The notes: generated by a model not told the origin, from the letters alone. A DNA stretch of 64,000 nucleotides from Phycisphaeraceae bacterium (GCA_019636735.1 JAHBWY010000008.1:62001-126000), one strand, 5' to 3'; counted from the first letter of the stretch, positions 19,078 through 28,515 are shown. A program made the numbers and translations.

Positions 19078-20874
19078 ATGACCGAGTGCGGACATGAGCA
19101 TGAAGCAGGAGAGAATCTTCCTCAGCGGCACAGCGCGCTCAAGCGGACAGAGTCGAACCGTCGTTGTACGAGCGGCGCGGTGAGTTTGGCGACGCGAGTG
19201 AGCGGCGCCGCGCTCACACGAGGGTTCGCTCGTTGCCGGAGTGCGACGGCGCCATGCGGCGCGATCGCGATGTGGATGATTGCGCTCACGATGCTGGCCA
19301 GCGCGCCGGCGTCGCCGCCCGTGGGTGACCCGCCACCGGGCTGGAGCAAGGGTGACACGGCTCGACTTCGCGTAGTCGGCCGTCACTCGAGCGGCCTCTT
19401 CGACAAGGCCAGTTCGGAAATCGCCGCGTATCACGCGCCCACGAGGCGGCTCTTTGTCGTCAACGGCACGGTCGGGCTCGATGTTCTGGACCTTGCGAAT
19501 CCGGCGGAACCGGTGCGAGTCGATGCCATTCGCCTTCGCAGGCCAACCAGTGTCGCGGTGCACGGCGATCTCGTGGCGGTTGCGGCAATGGGACCAGCGC
19601 CTGGAGATCGCGGAAGCGTGAACTTCTACGACCCCTCGGCCCGCGTGCTGCGGCGCATGGTCGTCGGCTTCGGCCCGGACATGATCTGCTTCACTCGAGA
19701 TGGCAAGACCCTGCTCGTCGCCTGCGAAGGCGAACCCTCGCTCCGCGATCGCGAAGTCGATCCGCCGGGGACAATCGCGTTCATCGATCTCTCCAAGGGT
19801 GTCGAGCAGGCGACGGTCACCGAGGCGGGATTCGGGGCGTTTGAGCCGCAGCGCCAGGCGCTGATCAATCGCGGGCTTCGCGTGGTCTCGCCAGGGCGGT
19901 CGCTGGCGCAGGACCTCGAGCCTGAGTACATCGCGCTCTCGCCGAACGACCGCTGGGCCTTCGTGACCTTGCAGGAGAACAACGCCATTGCCATCGTCGA
20001 TGTCACGGAGCGGAAGGTGGTCTCGATCGAGCCTCTCGGCTTTCGCGATGCCATGACTCCAGGCATGGGACTTGACGCAATTGCCGACGGGGTCGCCAAT
20101 CCAGCGCCGGTGCCGGTGCTCGCCATGTTCCAGCCCGATGCGCTGGTCGCCTTCGAACATGAGGGCGCACTCTGGCTGGCGACAGCGAATGAAGGCGAGG
20201 CGCGCGAGGGAACCATCGATGAGGCCATCACGCTCGATCAGGCGCGAGCGATGGCAAGCGGGGGCGAGGCGAAAGCGATTCCCGAAGGGAGATTGCTCGT
20301 CTCCAGTGTGCCTGCACCGGCGACATTCGGCGGCCGCTTCTGCGCATTCGGCACGCGCTCCATGTCCCTGTGGCGCGTGGATCTTGCCGCGATCGGTGCC
20401 GCACCCGAGCGTCCAGCGATTGTGTTGGCGTGGGATTCGGGTGAGATCATCGAGCGCATGGTCGCGGAGCGCACGCCGGCGCTCTTCAACGCCGATCACC
20501 GTCGAACGGCCAAGGTTGATGCGCGAAGCCTCTCCAAGGGGCCTGAGCCAGAGGGGGTGGCGCTTGCTGAGATCGATGGCCGACGCCTGCTCATCGTGAC
20601 TCTCGAGCGCAGCAGCGGAGTGATGATCTTCGACGCGACCGATCCGGCCGCCCCGAAGTTCGCCGGGTACGCGAACCCGCGAGCGGCCGAGGTGGATCTC
20701 TCGATTGACCTCGATGGCGACGGAGTGCCGGACCACTTCGCCGCCGCGGGCGACCTCGGACCGGAGGGCGTTCACTTTCTACCCGCCAGCGTGAGCCCCA
20801 CCGGTCGGCCACTCCTGATCGTCTGCAACGAAGTGAGCGGAACGACCACGCTCTTCGAGGTCATGGTCGAGTAG
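19078..20874 (+). CDS. Secreted beta-propeller protein, choice-of-anchor I family
   Basis: After a hydrophobic export segment (GAIAMWMIALTMLASAPA) the protein reads as repeated propeller blades: LFVVNGTVGLDVLDLANP, YIALSPNDRWAFVTLQENN, GVALAEIDGRRLLIVTLERS and the closing GPEGVHFLPAS with LIVCNEVSGTTTLFEV. That last block is characteristic of the choice-of-anchor I family of LVIVD-like extracellular proteins, often linked to phosphatase-type domains in other species. The start is unresolved. The first ATG (19078) leaves about 60 residues before the hydrophobic core; GTG at 19180 or 19201, or ATG at 19270, would give a more normal signal peptide. Function beyond a cell-surface or periplasmic scaffold is unknown. 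Confidence 0.75.
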   Translation: MTECGHEHEAGENLPQRHSALKRTESNRRCTSGAVSLATRVSGAALTRGFARCRSATAPCGAIAMWMIALTMLASAPASPPVGDPPPGWSKGDTARLRVVGRHSSGLFDKASSEIAAYHAPTRRLFVVNGTVGLDVLDLANPAEPVRVDAIRLRRPTSVAVHGDLVAVAAMGPAPGDRGSVNFYDPSARVLRRMVVGFGPDMICFTRDGKTLLVACEGEPSLRDREVDPPGTIAFIDLSKGVEQATVTEAGFGAFEPQRQALINRGLRVVSPGRSLAQDLEPEYIALSPNDRWAFVTLQENNAIAIVDVTERKVVSIEPLGFRDAMTPGMGLDAIADGVANPAPVPVLAMFQPDALVAFEHEGALWLATANEGEAREGTIDEAITLDQARAMASGGEAKAIPEGRLLVSSVPAPATFGGRFCAFGTRSMSLWRVDLAAIGAAPERPAIVLAWDSGEIIERMVAERTPALFNADHRRTAKVDARSLSKGPEPEGVALAEIDGRRLLIVTLERSSGVMIFDATDPAAPKFAGYANPRAAEVDLSIDLDGDGVPDHFAAAGDLGPEGVHFLPASVSPTGRPLLIVCNEVSGTTTLFEVMVE

Positions 20875-20944
20875 AGGCTGGATTCAATCGGTGGGCGGCC
20901 AGGACCCATCCCCGCGCCGCGGCTGCAGGGCCTACGCTCTCCCC

Positions 20945-21946
20945 GTGCTTCGATTCAACGCCGTCGGTGTGTCGCCCCTCGCCATCGCGCTGCTCTGCGC
21001 CGTTTCGCCGCTTCGCGCCGAGACCGTCACGCCGTTGGGCCAGGGCGAGCCATCTGCAGCACGGTCGAGCGGCTCACCAGACACCGCGGCTCATGACCAA
21101 CCCGGGGGATCGAGTGAGACTCCCGCGACAGCGTTGATCGATTCTTCCAGCACCGCGGATCAGGAGCGGCCTGCGGGCGCGAGCGAGACGCCCGACACGG
21201 CAGCGCCCGCGACCGAGGCGCCGCCGGCGAAGGTCGATCCGCTCCGCGACGCGGGTGTGGCGCCGGAGGTCCGACGCGCCGCGATTGCCGAGCGCGCGAA
21301 GGCCAGCGGTCGCAGCGAGGTTGTCGAGACGCTCGCGGTCATCGAAGCCTGTGACGGCTGCCCCGGCCAGCGCGACCTCGTTCGGTTGCTGGCTCTTCGC
21401 GACGCCGCGGAACTTGCCGATGAAGTGGTGATGAAGGAGCTCATTGAAGCGGCATCCTCCGAGCGTCCCGAGCGCGTCAGGATCGCTGCGGCGCGCGCCA
21501 TCAATGTCGTTCCCGAGGAAATGCGCCCGCCGGAAGCGGCGCGCTTCGCGGTGCAGCGCGTGGAGATCGTCTGCGTTCCCGGCCAGATGCGCTGGGAGCC
21601 GAAGGACATCTCTGTCACAGCAGGCACCGTCGTCGAGATCGCCATGCGCAACGACGACACGATGCAGCACAATCTTCTCATCATCGCGCCAAGTTCGCTC
21701 TCGGAGATCGGCGTGGCCGCGGATCGCATCGGTACGACGCTGGCGGGCAAGGAGCGCGAGTATGTGCCCGACTCCCCCAAGGTGCTGCATGTGATGGGGC
21801 TTGTCGATCCCGGCGAAACGGGTCTGCTCTGGTTCTTCGCACCGACGCGGCCGGCGACCTATCCGCTCGTCTGCACCTACCCCGGCCACTGGCGCTCGAT
21901 GAACGGCCGAATGCGCGTCACGAGGCCGGCGATCGAGGCGCCGTGA
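20945..21946 (+). CDS. Secreted cupredoxin (plastocyanin/azurin-like copper protein)
   Basis: A GTG at 20945 starts a good signal peptide (LRFNAVGVSPLAIALLCAVSPLRA); the frame opens further upstream. A low-complexity Ser/Thr/Ala/Pro linker (to about residue 95) leads to a helical HEAT-like segment and then a C-terminal cupredoxin domain. Candidate copper ligands are His in DDTMQHNLLI, then Cys and His in YPLVCTYPGHW, with a Met shortly after (SMNGRM), the type 1 site pattern. Such domains carry electrons or sit on planctomycetal dehydrogenase-like proteins. Here it stands alone. Its 3' end overlaps the convergent glycosyltransferase gene by 29 bases. Confidence 0.8.
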   Translation: MLRFNAVGVSPLAIALLCAVSPLRAETVTPLGQGEPSAARSSGSPDTAAHDQPGGSSETPATALIDSSSTADQERPAGASETPDTAAPATEAPPAKVDPLRDAGVAPEVRRAAIAERAKASGRSEVVETLAVIEACDGCPGQRDLVRLLALRDAAELADEVVMKELIEAASSERPERVRIAAARAINVVPEEMRPPEAARFAVQRVEIVCVPGQMRWEPKDISVTAGTVVEIAMRNDDTMQHNLLIIAPSSLSEIGVAADRIGTTLAGKEREYVPDSPKVLHVMGLVDPGETGLLWFFAPTRPATYPLVCTYPGHWRSMNGRMRVTRPAIEAP

Positions 21947-22979
21947 TGAGTGGCGCGCTCGGCGTGTGAGCGGCAAGCGGGCCTTCGCGATCAGTGGTCT
22001 CCTGGTGGGACTCGTCTCGCCGGCCCTCGATCGACTCACGGATGATCCAGCCCCGCGCCTGGACGCTCGCGTTGTAGGCGTCGCTGAGCAGTTCGAGGAC
22101 GAAGCCACTCGCCAGCACGAAGAGCGCCGCGAGAAAGAGCATCACGGCGATCAGGAACGGCGGTCGGGTTCCCATGTCGATGCCATGCACCAGCCGCTGG
22201 TAAAGCAGTACTGGCATGATGATCGCGTCGATGGCGAGAAGCACCAGTGCAATTCGACCGAAGAGATACATCGGACGGCTCTTGAAGCTCGACTGGAACC
22301 AGAGCATCACGATGTCGATCAGCACATCGAGTGTGCGATTGAGACCGTAGTGGCTCTTGCCTCCGAAGCGCGGTGCGGCGTTGACATCCACTTCGAGCAC
22401 GCGCCCGCCTCGAAGCCAGACCATCGCCGGCAGGAGTCGATGCTGCCCCGCTCGAAGTCGCAGCGAACGCGCGAGATCGCCACGCAGACACTTGAAGCCG
22501 CCCATGTCGCGGACGGGGCACCCGGTCACTCGCCGCAGGAGCCAGTTCGCCATGCGGCTCGGGACCATCCGAAAGAGCGTTGACTCGGGGCGCCCGCAGC
22601 GTCGACCGGAGACAAGATCGTTGCCCTGCTCGGCGTGGGCGATGAGCGTGGGAATGTCCTCGGGGCGATTCTGAAGGTCGCCATCGAGAACGACCACCCA
22701 CTTTCCTCGGCTCTGCTGAATGCCCGCATCGATCGCCGCGCACTGGCCCATGTTGCGGGCGAGGCAGAAGGCTCGAAGCGCTGGATAGCGCTCGGCGAGT
22801 TGACGCAGCTTCGACTCCGTCGAATCCTTCGAGCCGTCACTGACGACGATGATCTCGTAGGAACGCCCAAGCGATTGGAGGGCCAAATCCGCGCGCCGCA
22901 CAAACTCCTCGACGCACTCCTCCTCGTTGTACATGGGCGTCACCGTAGAGACGGTCGCGCGATCGCCAACAACGCTCAT
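21918..22979 (-). CDS. Family 2 glycosyltransferase with C-terminal membrane segments (GtrB/DPM1-like)
   Basis: 353 residues. An N-terminal GT-A domain shows VTPMYNEEECVEEFVRRAD, IIVVSDGSKDST and the metal-binding VVVLDGDLQNRPEDIP. Two transmembrane helices follow (about 240-262 and 275-305). This is the architecture of polyprenyl-phosphate glucosyl/mannosyl transferases (GtrB, ArnC, DPM1), which load a lipid carrier for cell-envelope glycosylation. The ArnT/PMT-like enzyme at 28516-30399 could use such a donor, though nothing here proves it. The tail after the second helix is polar and non-conserved. Confidence 0.85.
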   Translation of the reverse strand: MSVVGDRATVSTVTPMYNEEECVEEFVRRADLALQSLGRSYEIIVVSDGSKDSTESKLRQLAERYPALRAFCLARNMGQCAAIDAGIQQSRGKWVVVLDGDLQNRPEDIPTLIAHAEQGNDLVSGRRCGRPESTLFRMVPSRMANWLLRRVTGCPVRDMGGFKCLRGDLARSLRLRAGQHRLLPAMVWLRGGRVLEVDVNAAPRFGGKSHYGLNRTLDVLIDIVMLWFQSSFKSRPMYLFGRIALVLLAIDAIIMPVLLYQRLVHGIDMGTRPPFLIAVMLFLAALFVLASGFVLELLSDAYNASVQARGWIIRESIEGRRDESHQETTDREGPLAAHTPSAPLITAPRSPAS

Positions 22980-23078
22980 GCAGGAAGTTTACGCTCCGCG
23001 CACGGTCGAAGTGCGCGGCATCGATTGCCTCCGCGTTGCCGGGCGAAGGCCGCGCGGGCGTTGGAGCAGTCTCTTAGC

Positions 23079-23915
23079 ATGGGAACCATGGCGCCCCCGT
23101 CCACCCAAACACCGCCGCGCGATCTCTGCGTGGCGGTGTGCACCTTCAACAGCATGCGGACGCTTCCGCGGCTCATCGATTCGGTGGACGGGTGGTCGGC
23201 GCGCGTGCTGCTGGTTGACTCAGGGTCAACCGATGGCACCGTCGACTACGGACGCGGGCGCGGCTGCGAGGTCGTGCACCGCGCGTGGGAAGGCATGTTG
23301 AGCCAGCGTGCATTCTGTCTCGAGCAGGCTGCGGCTCACGCGTGGATCCTCCTTCTTGACTCCGATGAGAGCGTGGAGCCCGATCTGCGTCAGGCGATCG
23401 AGCGGATGCTCAACGACGACGCAACTGGCGCCCCGGGCGCCGTGCCCTTCGATGCATTCGATCTCAATCGCAAGGTCTTCTTCGAGGGGGGGTGGCTCCA
23501 CCACACCTTTCAACCGGAGTATCGAGTGCGCCTCGTCCGAGGTGGTCGCGGCCGCGTGGCTGGCAGTGGGCCGACCGGGCGCGGCATTCACGATCGAATC
23601 GAAGTGCAGGGTGGCGTCGGTCGACTGACCGGCACGCTGCGTCATGACTCGTGGTTCGATCTCGAGGACTTCTGGACCCGCTCCATCCGTTACTCGCGCG
23701 ATGCGGCGCGGACCGGCGAGCGCGGCGGTGGTGTCTTCGACATTCTCATGCGCCCGAGTCTCGCGTTCCTGAAGCAGTATGTGCTGCGCCGCGGCTTTCT
23801 CGACGGCCGGCGCGGCTTCATGATGGCCTCGATGCTGGCGACCGGCAACGCCATGAAGCAGATCACCATCGCCATGCATCGGTGGCGCGGCACAGGGCAC
23901 GACCGGATCACCTGA
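23079..23915 (+). CDS. Family 2 glycosyltransferase (WaaE/KdtX-like)
   Basis: About 278 residues beginning MGTMAPPSTQ. The GT-A core reads LCVAVCTFNSMRTLPRLIDS, LLVDSGSTDGTVDYG and ILLLDSDESVEPDLRQAIE, followed by GWLHHTFQPEYRVRL and a C-terminal segment typical of WaaE-type transferases that add sugars to cell-envelope glycans. The ATG at 23088 (MAPPS) is an alternative start. It is divergently oriented from the GtrB-like gene 100 bases away, and its 3' end overlaps kynB by eight bases tail to tail. Confidence 0.8.
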   Translation: MGTMAPPSTQTPPRDLCVAVCTFNSMRTLPRLIDSVDGWSARVLLVDSGSTDGTVDYGRGRGCEVVHRAWEGMLSQRAFCLEQAAAHAWILLLDSDESVEPDLRQAIERMLNDDATGAPGAVPFDAFDLNRKVFFEGGWLHHTFQPEYRVRLVRGGRGRVAGSGPTGRGIHDRIEVQGGVGRLTGTLRHDSWFDLEDFWTRSIRYSRDAARTGERGGGVFDILMRPSLAFLKQYVLRRGFLDGRRGFMMASMLATGNAMKQITIAMHRWRGTGHDRIT

Positions 23916-24537
23916 GAACGGCGCGGATCGGGCTGGCGTCGCAACCCTCGAGCTTCAGCGGAAGGCCGATGAACTCGTAGGTGCCCGCTGGCACCTCGCG
24001 AAGAACGAGCCCTTCGATGATGGCCATGGTCCGGGCCAAGCAGCGTGCATGCGCAGGGAGATCCTTCGAGTCTGCGGTATCGACCGAGGGCGTGTCGACT
24101 CCGAGCAACTTGACACCACGGTCGGCGAGATGATCGATGAGCGCGGGATCGATCCCGAGGAAGTTCGGTGCCCACTGTTCCGCGTCGGGCGACGAGCTCG
24201 TGCGCAGCAGAATGCGAGCCGCGTCGATGGGCGCGGAGCCGAGGTCGGCGATGGTCACCCGTGGGTGGCCTCGCGCGCCCGCGGCTGAGACATCGATGAC
24301 GCGGCAGGGGCCGAGATAGAGATCGAGCGGCATCGCGTCGATGGTTGCGCCATCGCGACCGTAATGACTCACGGCATCGGCATGGGCGCCGAGATGCACG
24401 GTGCTGCGAATGGTCGAGAGCGTGATGTGATCGCCGCGCTGCATCTCCATGAGGACCTCGCGCGCAAATGGCGTGTCGCCGGGAAAGACGGCGAGCCTCG
24501 GCGAGATGAGCGGAGAGATGTCAATCAGCGGTCGCAT
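23908..24537 (-). CDS. kynB: Kynurenine formamidase (cyclase family)
   Basis: 209 residues. MRPLIDISPLISPRLAVFPG and the metal-binding HLGAHADAVSHYG motif are characteristic of KynB-type arylformamidases, as are LLGVDTPSVDTADSKDLPAH and a final YEFIGLPLKLEGCDASPIRA. It hydrolyses N-formylkynurenine to kynurenine, the second step of tryptophan breakdown. It is the last gene of the kynurenine operon, seven bases after kmo. Confidence 0.92.
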   Translation of the reverse strand: MRPLIDISPLISPRLAVFPGDTPFAREVLMEMQRGDHITLSTIRSTVHLGAHADAVSHYGRDGATIDAMPLDLYLGPCRVIDVSAAGARGHPRVTIADLGSAPIDAARILLRTSSSPDAEQWAPNFLGIDPALIDHLADRGVKLLGVDTPSVDTADSKDLPAHARCLARTMAIIEGLVLREVPAGTYEFIGLPLKLEGCDASPIRAVLR

Positions 24538-24544
24538 ATCAAGA

Positions 24545-25927
24545 TCAGCTTCGAGCGAACACGGCCCACACGAAGAGCAGCAGGAGGAGCGCGATCACAA
24601 AGAGAACGGCCGAAGCGCCGATCATCAGCGCGCGATCCTGGCGTCGGGCCCGTTGCCGCGCGTCGTCGTACGGAATGGTCGAGAAGCTGACCATGTCGTA
24701 GAGCGGCTGATAGTGGTTCGGAAGAAGACCGTGCAGCGTGTGATCGATCTTCTTTCGAAGATGGAAGAGTCGGCTGGCCGTCTTGTCGCGCATCTCGATG
24801 AAGTTGGCCAGCGCCAGGTCGGCAATCGCATTCGCGTGGCGCATGCGACGCTCCTGATAGTGGGCGAGGGCCGAGGGGATGTCGTTCTTCGAGTCGTCGA
24901 GGGCCGCGACCAGTGCGACCGCGTCTTCAAAACCACAGTTCGCGCCCTGGCCATAAAAGGGCACGATGGCATGCGCCGCATCGCCGATCAGGGCGGTGCG
25001 TCCGTCCCAGACCCACGGCGCGCAGCGGATTGTCACCATGGTCCCGATCGGATTGGCGTCAAAGTCGCTTGCCAGGGTCGGCATCATGGTCAGCGCGTCG
25101 GGGTAGTGGGCTCGGAAGTACTCCGTTGCCGCCACACCGTTACGAATCGAATCGAACGATGGTTGATCGCTGCCGGCGGGTGAGCGGAAAGGCCAGAAGA
25201 GCGTGCAGGTGAAGCTCCCCTCGGGGTTGGGAAGTGCGATCATCATGCTGCCGCCGCGGGGCCAGATGTGAAGGGCCTGCGGCTCCATGGCAAAGGGCGC
25301 ATGCGGTGCCACCGCATGGGCGTCGGCATCCTCGGCAAGCGCTGGAATCGTGAGCTCCTTGTAGCCGTGGGTCAGGAACGACTGCTGGTAGTCGAAGCGC
25401 TCATTGCGTTGCATGGCGGCGCGAATGGCGGAGTAGGCGCCGTCGGCGCCGATGACCATGTCCGCCTCGATGCGCTCCTGCGCCTGCGTCGGTTCGTGCA
25501 GGAAGCTCACCGCCGGTCGTGTGAAGTCGACTTCGAGCGCCCTCCGGTCGAAGCGAATCTCGACGGATGGCTGCGCCGCCGCGGCTTCAAGGAGGAGCAT
25601 GTTGAGTCTCGAACGGCTCACGGAGTGGATCGCCCTCGTGGGATCGCGGCTGTAGGGCTGGAAGAAGGGAGCGCCCGTGTGTGGATGAATCATGCGCCCC
25701 GGCATCCGGATCGCACGCTCGCGGAGCCGGTCACCAAGCCCCGCGCGGTCGAGGGCGTCGAAGCCTCGTACGGAGATCGCGAGATTGATCGATCGACCCG
25801 CCACGGCACCTCGAGCGCGGGGGTCGGAGCGGCGCTCGACCAGCAGCACCTGCCAGCCGCGCGTGCCCAGTTCATGAGCCAGAAGCGCTCCAACGAGGCC
25901 GGCGCCGACGATCAGCACTCGGGGCAT
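24545..25927 (-). CDS. kmo: Kynurenine 3-monooxygenase
   Basis: 460 residues. The FAD dinucleotide motif VLIVGAGLVGALLAHELG is at the N-terminus, the DG motif is VIGADGAYSAIR, and ALIGDAAHAIVPFYGQGANC matches the second FAD-binding motif of this family. It hydroxylates kynurenine to 3-hydroxykynurenine with NADPH and oxygen. The last 25 residues (MIGASAVLFVIALLLLLFVW) form a hydrophobic helix, so it is probably anchored in the membrane, as eukaryotic KMO is. The gene lies 97 bases downstream of kynU. Confidence 0.92.
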   Translation of the reverse strand: MPRVLIVGAGLVGALLAHELGTRGWQVLLVERRSDPRARGAVAGRSINLAISVRGFDALDRAGLGDRLRERAIRMPGRMIHPHTGAPFFQPYSRDPTRAIHSVSRSRLNMLLLEAAAAQPSVEIRFDRRALEVDFTRPAVSFLHEPTQAQERIEADMVIGADGAYSAIRAAMQRNERFDYQQSFLTHGYKELTIPALAEDADAHAVAPHAPFAMEPQALHIWPRGGSMMIALPNPEGSFTCTLFWPFRSPAGSDQPSFDSIRNGVAATEYFRAHYPDALTMMPTLASDFDANPIGTMVTIRCAPWVWDGRTALIGDAAHAIVPFYGQGANCGFEDAVALVAALDDSKNDIPSALAHYQERRMRHANAIADLALANFIEMRDKTASRLFHLRKKIDHTLHGLLPNHYQPLYDMVSFSTIPYDDARQRARRQDRALMIGASAVLFVIALLLLLFVWAVFARS

Positions 25928-26024
25928 GGCGGCGGAGAATACGGGTGGGAGTGAGGCGGAGGGAAGCGCACGAAGTCACCAGAGAGAAGGAGCGAGCGCC
26001 AAGCGGCGCGGGCCCGAGCGCCAC

Positions 26025-27323
26025 CTATTCGGCGGCGAGCGCGTCAACGAGTCGCCAGACTTCCTCGAATGAGTTGTAGAGCGGCACTGGTGCGGCGCGG
26101 AGAATGTCGGGCTCGCGCTTGTCCAGCCAGAAGCCCCGGTCCGCAAGATCTCTCTGGCGATCGGCGGCATCGCCTTGCACGCGCAGCGAGAGTTGGCAAC
26201 CGCGAGCCTCGGCATCGGCGGGTGTGATGACGGTCACTCCGCGCGGCGCCCGCTCGCGGAGCAGGTAGTCGAAGTATCCGGTGAGCACGCGGCTCTTGCC
26301 ACGGAGCGCCGCCACACCGCCGGCTTCATCGAAGAGCGCCAGTGATGCAATCACTGGAGCCATCGAGAGAATGGGCGGGTTCGAGAGCTGCCAGCCATCG
26401 GCGCTCGGTCGCGCGACGAACTCCGATTCCATGCGGAATCGCGTGTCCGGGTCATTGCCCCACCATCCGGCGTAGCGCGGAAGCGTCGTGTTCTGCGCAT
26501 GTCGGCGATGAATGAACGCGCCAGCCACGGCGCCGGGACCCGAGTTCAAGTACTTGTAGCTGCACCAGCAGGCGAAGTCGACACCCCACTCGTGCAGTTG
26601 GAGAGGGACATTGCCGACAGCGTGAGCAAGGTCCCAGCCGGCGACAGCACCGACGCGCTGCGTCTGCCGCGTGATGGCCGGAATGTCGAACCACTGCCCC
26701 GTCGTGAATCCGACACCACCGAGAAGCACCAGCGCGAGTGAATCGCCGAGCCGCTCGATCTCCGCCACGATGTCCTCGGTGCGGAGCAACACTTCGCCCT
26801 GCCGTGGCGTGAGCTTCACCACGGTGCGCGCGGGGTCGAGGCCGCGCGACGCCACATGGGTCTCAATCGCGTAGTGATCACTCGGGAACGCGCTCGCCTC
26901 CATCAGGACCTTCGTGCGCGGCCCCGCTGGTCGATAGAAGCTCACCATCATCAGGTGGAGGTTCACGGTGAGCGTGTTCATCATCACGACTTCATCGGCG
27001 TGGCCGCCGACCAGCCGCGCTCCCGGCTCGGCGAGCGCCTCGTGGTAGCGGAGCCAGGGGCGTCGCCCCTCGAGGTGACCTTCGACACCGAGTTCGGCCC
27101 AATCCTCGAGCACCTCCGTCACCAGCGATCGGGCATCCACCGGCATCAGGCCGAGCGAATTCCCGGTGAAATACGCGACTCGGGAGCCATCGGGCCGGCG
27201 CGGACAGGCGAAGCGACCTCGCATGGATGCGAAGGGATCAATCGAATCCATGTGGCGGGCGAAGTCGCGCGAGACCTCGAAGTCTCGCGCCGCAATGTCG
27301 AGCGAAGCGGGCATCGTGGTCAT
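26025..27323 (-). CDS. kynU: Kynureninase
   Basis: 432-residue PLP enzyme of aminotransferase fold type I. YFTGNSLGLMP near residue 50 and GWDLAHAVGNVPLQLH are family signatures, and the PLP-binding Lys lies in CWCSYKYLNSGPG. It cleaves 3-hydroxykynurenine to 3-hydroxyanthranilate plus alanine. The ATG overlaps the ACMSD stop (ATGA), so translation is coupled. The hydroxylated product is the substrate of the dioxygenase encoded at 46256-46876. Confidence 0.94.
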   Translation of the reverse strand: MTTMPASLDIAARDFEVSRDFARHMDSIDPFASMRGRFACPRRPDGSRVAYFTGNSLGLMPVDARSLVTEVLEDWAELGVEGHLEGRRPWLRYHEALAEPGARLVGGHADEVVMMNTLTVNLHLMMVSFYRPAGPRTKVLMEASAFPSDHYAIETHVASRGLDPARTVVKLTPRQGEVLLRTEDIVAEIERLGDSLALVLLGGVGFTTGQWFDIPAITRQTQRVGAVAGWDLAHAVGNVPLQLHEWGVDFACWCSYKYLNSGPGAVAGAFIHRRHAQNTTLPRYAGWWGNDPDTRFRMESEFVARPSADGWQLSNPPILSMAPVIASLALFDEAGGVAALRGKSRVLTGYFDYLLRERAPRGVTVITPADAEARGCQLSLRVQGDAADRQRDLADRGFWLDKREPDILRAAPVPLYNSFEEVWRLVDALAAE

Positions 27324-28435
27324 CGTGGTGCGTCTCGCGGCGGGGCAGTGGTGGTCGTGTCGGGAGCGGGCGACGACCGCGGCGGCGCATCCATGGCAAG
27401 GAACTCAAGTGCCGTTCCACCGAGCATGCGAGCGAGGTCACCCTCGGGCAACTCCAGCGAGCGAAGGAGTTCGCCCGGACGCGCCTCTCCGAGCGGGAAC
27501 GGGTAGTCGGATCCGAGGGCGAGGCGTCGAGGCCCTGCAACATCGATCAGGAACCGAAGGGCCCGCGCATCGTGCACGAGCGTGTCGAAGTAGAGGCGCC
27601 GCGCGGCCTCGCGCGGTGGCGTGGTCGTGTCCGTCTGGCACAGGTCGGGGCGCTCATCGAAACCCTTCTGAATGCGGCCGAGCGTAAAGGGGAAGCTGCC
27701 GCCACCATGCGCGAAGCAGAGGCGCAGCGTCGGGAGCGCATCGAGCATGCCGCTCATCACGACGCTCGCCACCGCCAGCGCCGTTTCCGCAGGCATGCCC
27801 ACAAGCCATGGGAGCCAGTAGGTCGGCATGCGATCGCGGCCGACCATTTCCCACGGGTGAATGAAGATCGCGGCGCCGCGGACGGCCGCATGAGCGAAGA
27901 AGGGGCGCAGCAGCGGATCGCCGAGATTGGTGCCGTTCACATTCGAACCGATCTGCACCCCCGGGAGTCGAAGCTCGTCGAGGCATCGATCGAGTTCGCG
28001 GCAGGCGAGTTCGACATCCTGCATGGGGACCGTTCCAAGCGCGGCGAAGCGATTGGGGTGCGCGGCGACCACCCCCGCGATGTGATCGTTGAGCATCCGC
28101 GAGAGGTCAAGAGCGTCCGGCGCCTTTGCCCAGTAACTGAACATCACGGGCACGGTCGAGAGAACCTGGAGATCCACACCCGACTCTCGACAGTCCGCGA
28201 GGCGCCGCTCCGGACTCCAGCAGCGATCGTCAATCTGCCTGAAGACTCGATCGCCGACGATCATGTTCGCACGGCATGGCGCGACATGGTCCAGCCGAAC
28301 GAACCCCGGGTAGCCGTACTTCCTTTCAAGGTCCTCCCAGTGCTCCGGGAGAATGTGCGTATGCAGGTCGACGGTGCATGGGCGAGAGCGACACACGGGA
28401 GAGCACAGCGTACGCATGAGGGCACTTGGCCGCAT
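27320..28435 (-). CDS. nbaD: 2-amino-3-carboxymuconate-6-semialdehyde decarboxylase (ACMSD)
   Basis: An amidohydrolase-superfamily decarboxylase. The metal site begins VDLHTHILPEHW; LSTVPVMFSYWAKAPDAL, IFIHPWEMVG, YWLPWLVGMPAETALA, FAHGGGSFPFTLGRI and LGSDYPFPLGE all follow the ACMSD pattern. It diverts the 3-hydroxyanthranilate ring-cleavage product away from quinolinate toward 2-aminomuconate semialdehyde, so this operon looks catabolic rather than NAD-forming. It is the first gene of the operon. The start is uncertain: ATG at 28435 or 28417 is preferred, because the frame open to 28546 adds non-conserved residues and would run into the divergent gene. Confidence 0.92.
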   Translation of the reverse strand: MRPSALMRTLCSPVCRSRPCTVDLHTHILPEHWEDLERKYGYPGFVRLDHVAPCRANMIVGDRVFRQIDDRCWSPERRLADCRESGVDLQVLSTVPVMFSYWAKAPDALDLSRMLNDHIAGVVAAHPNRFAALGTVPMQDVELACRELDRCLDELRLPGVQIGSNVNGTNLGDPLLRPFFAHAAVRGAAIFIHPWEMVGRDRMPTYWLPWLVGMPAETALAVASVVMSGMLDALPTLRLCFAHGGGSFPFTLGRIQKGFDERPDLCQTDTTTPPREAARRLYFDTLVHDARALRFLIDVAGPRRLALGSDYPFPLGEARPGELLRSLELPEGDLARMLGGTALEFLAMDAPPRSSPAPDTTTTAPPRDAPR

Positions 28436-28515
28436 GTTCCAACGAGTGGTTCGCGGCCGCTCACGCGGGTCACGACTGGGACGACTCGGGTCCCTCGCTG
28501 CGTTACCCTCCGCGA

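Noticed and set aside
18841-20775. 644-residue minus-strand open frame
   Set aside because: It is the antisense of the propeller gene. The plus-strand frame has an export signal and blade motifs; this one has none.
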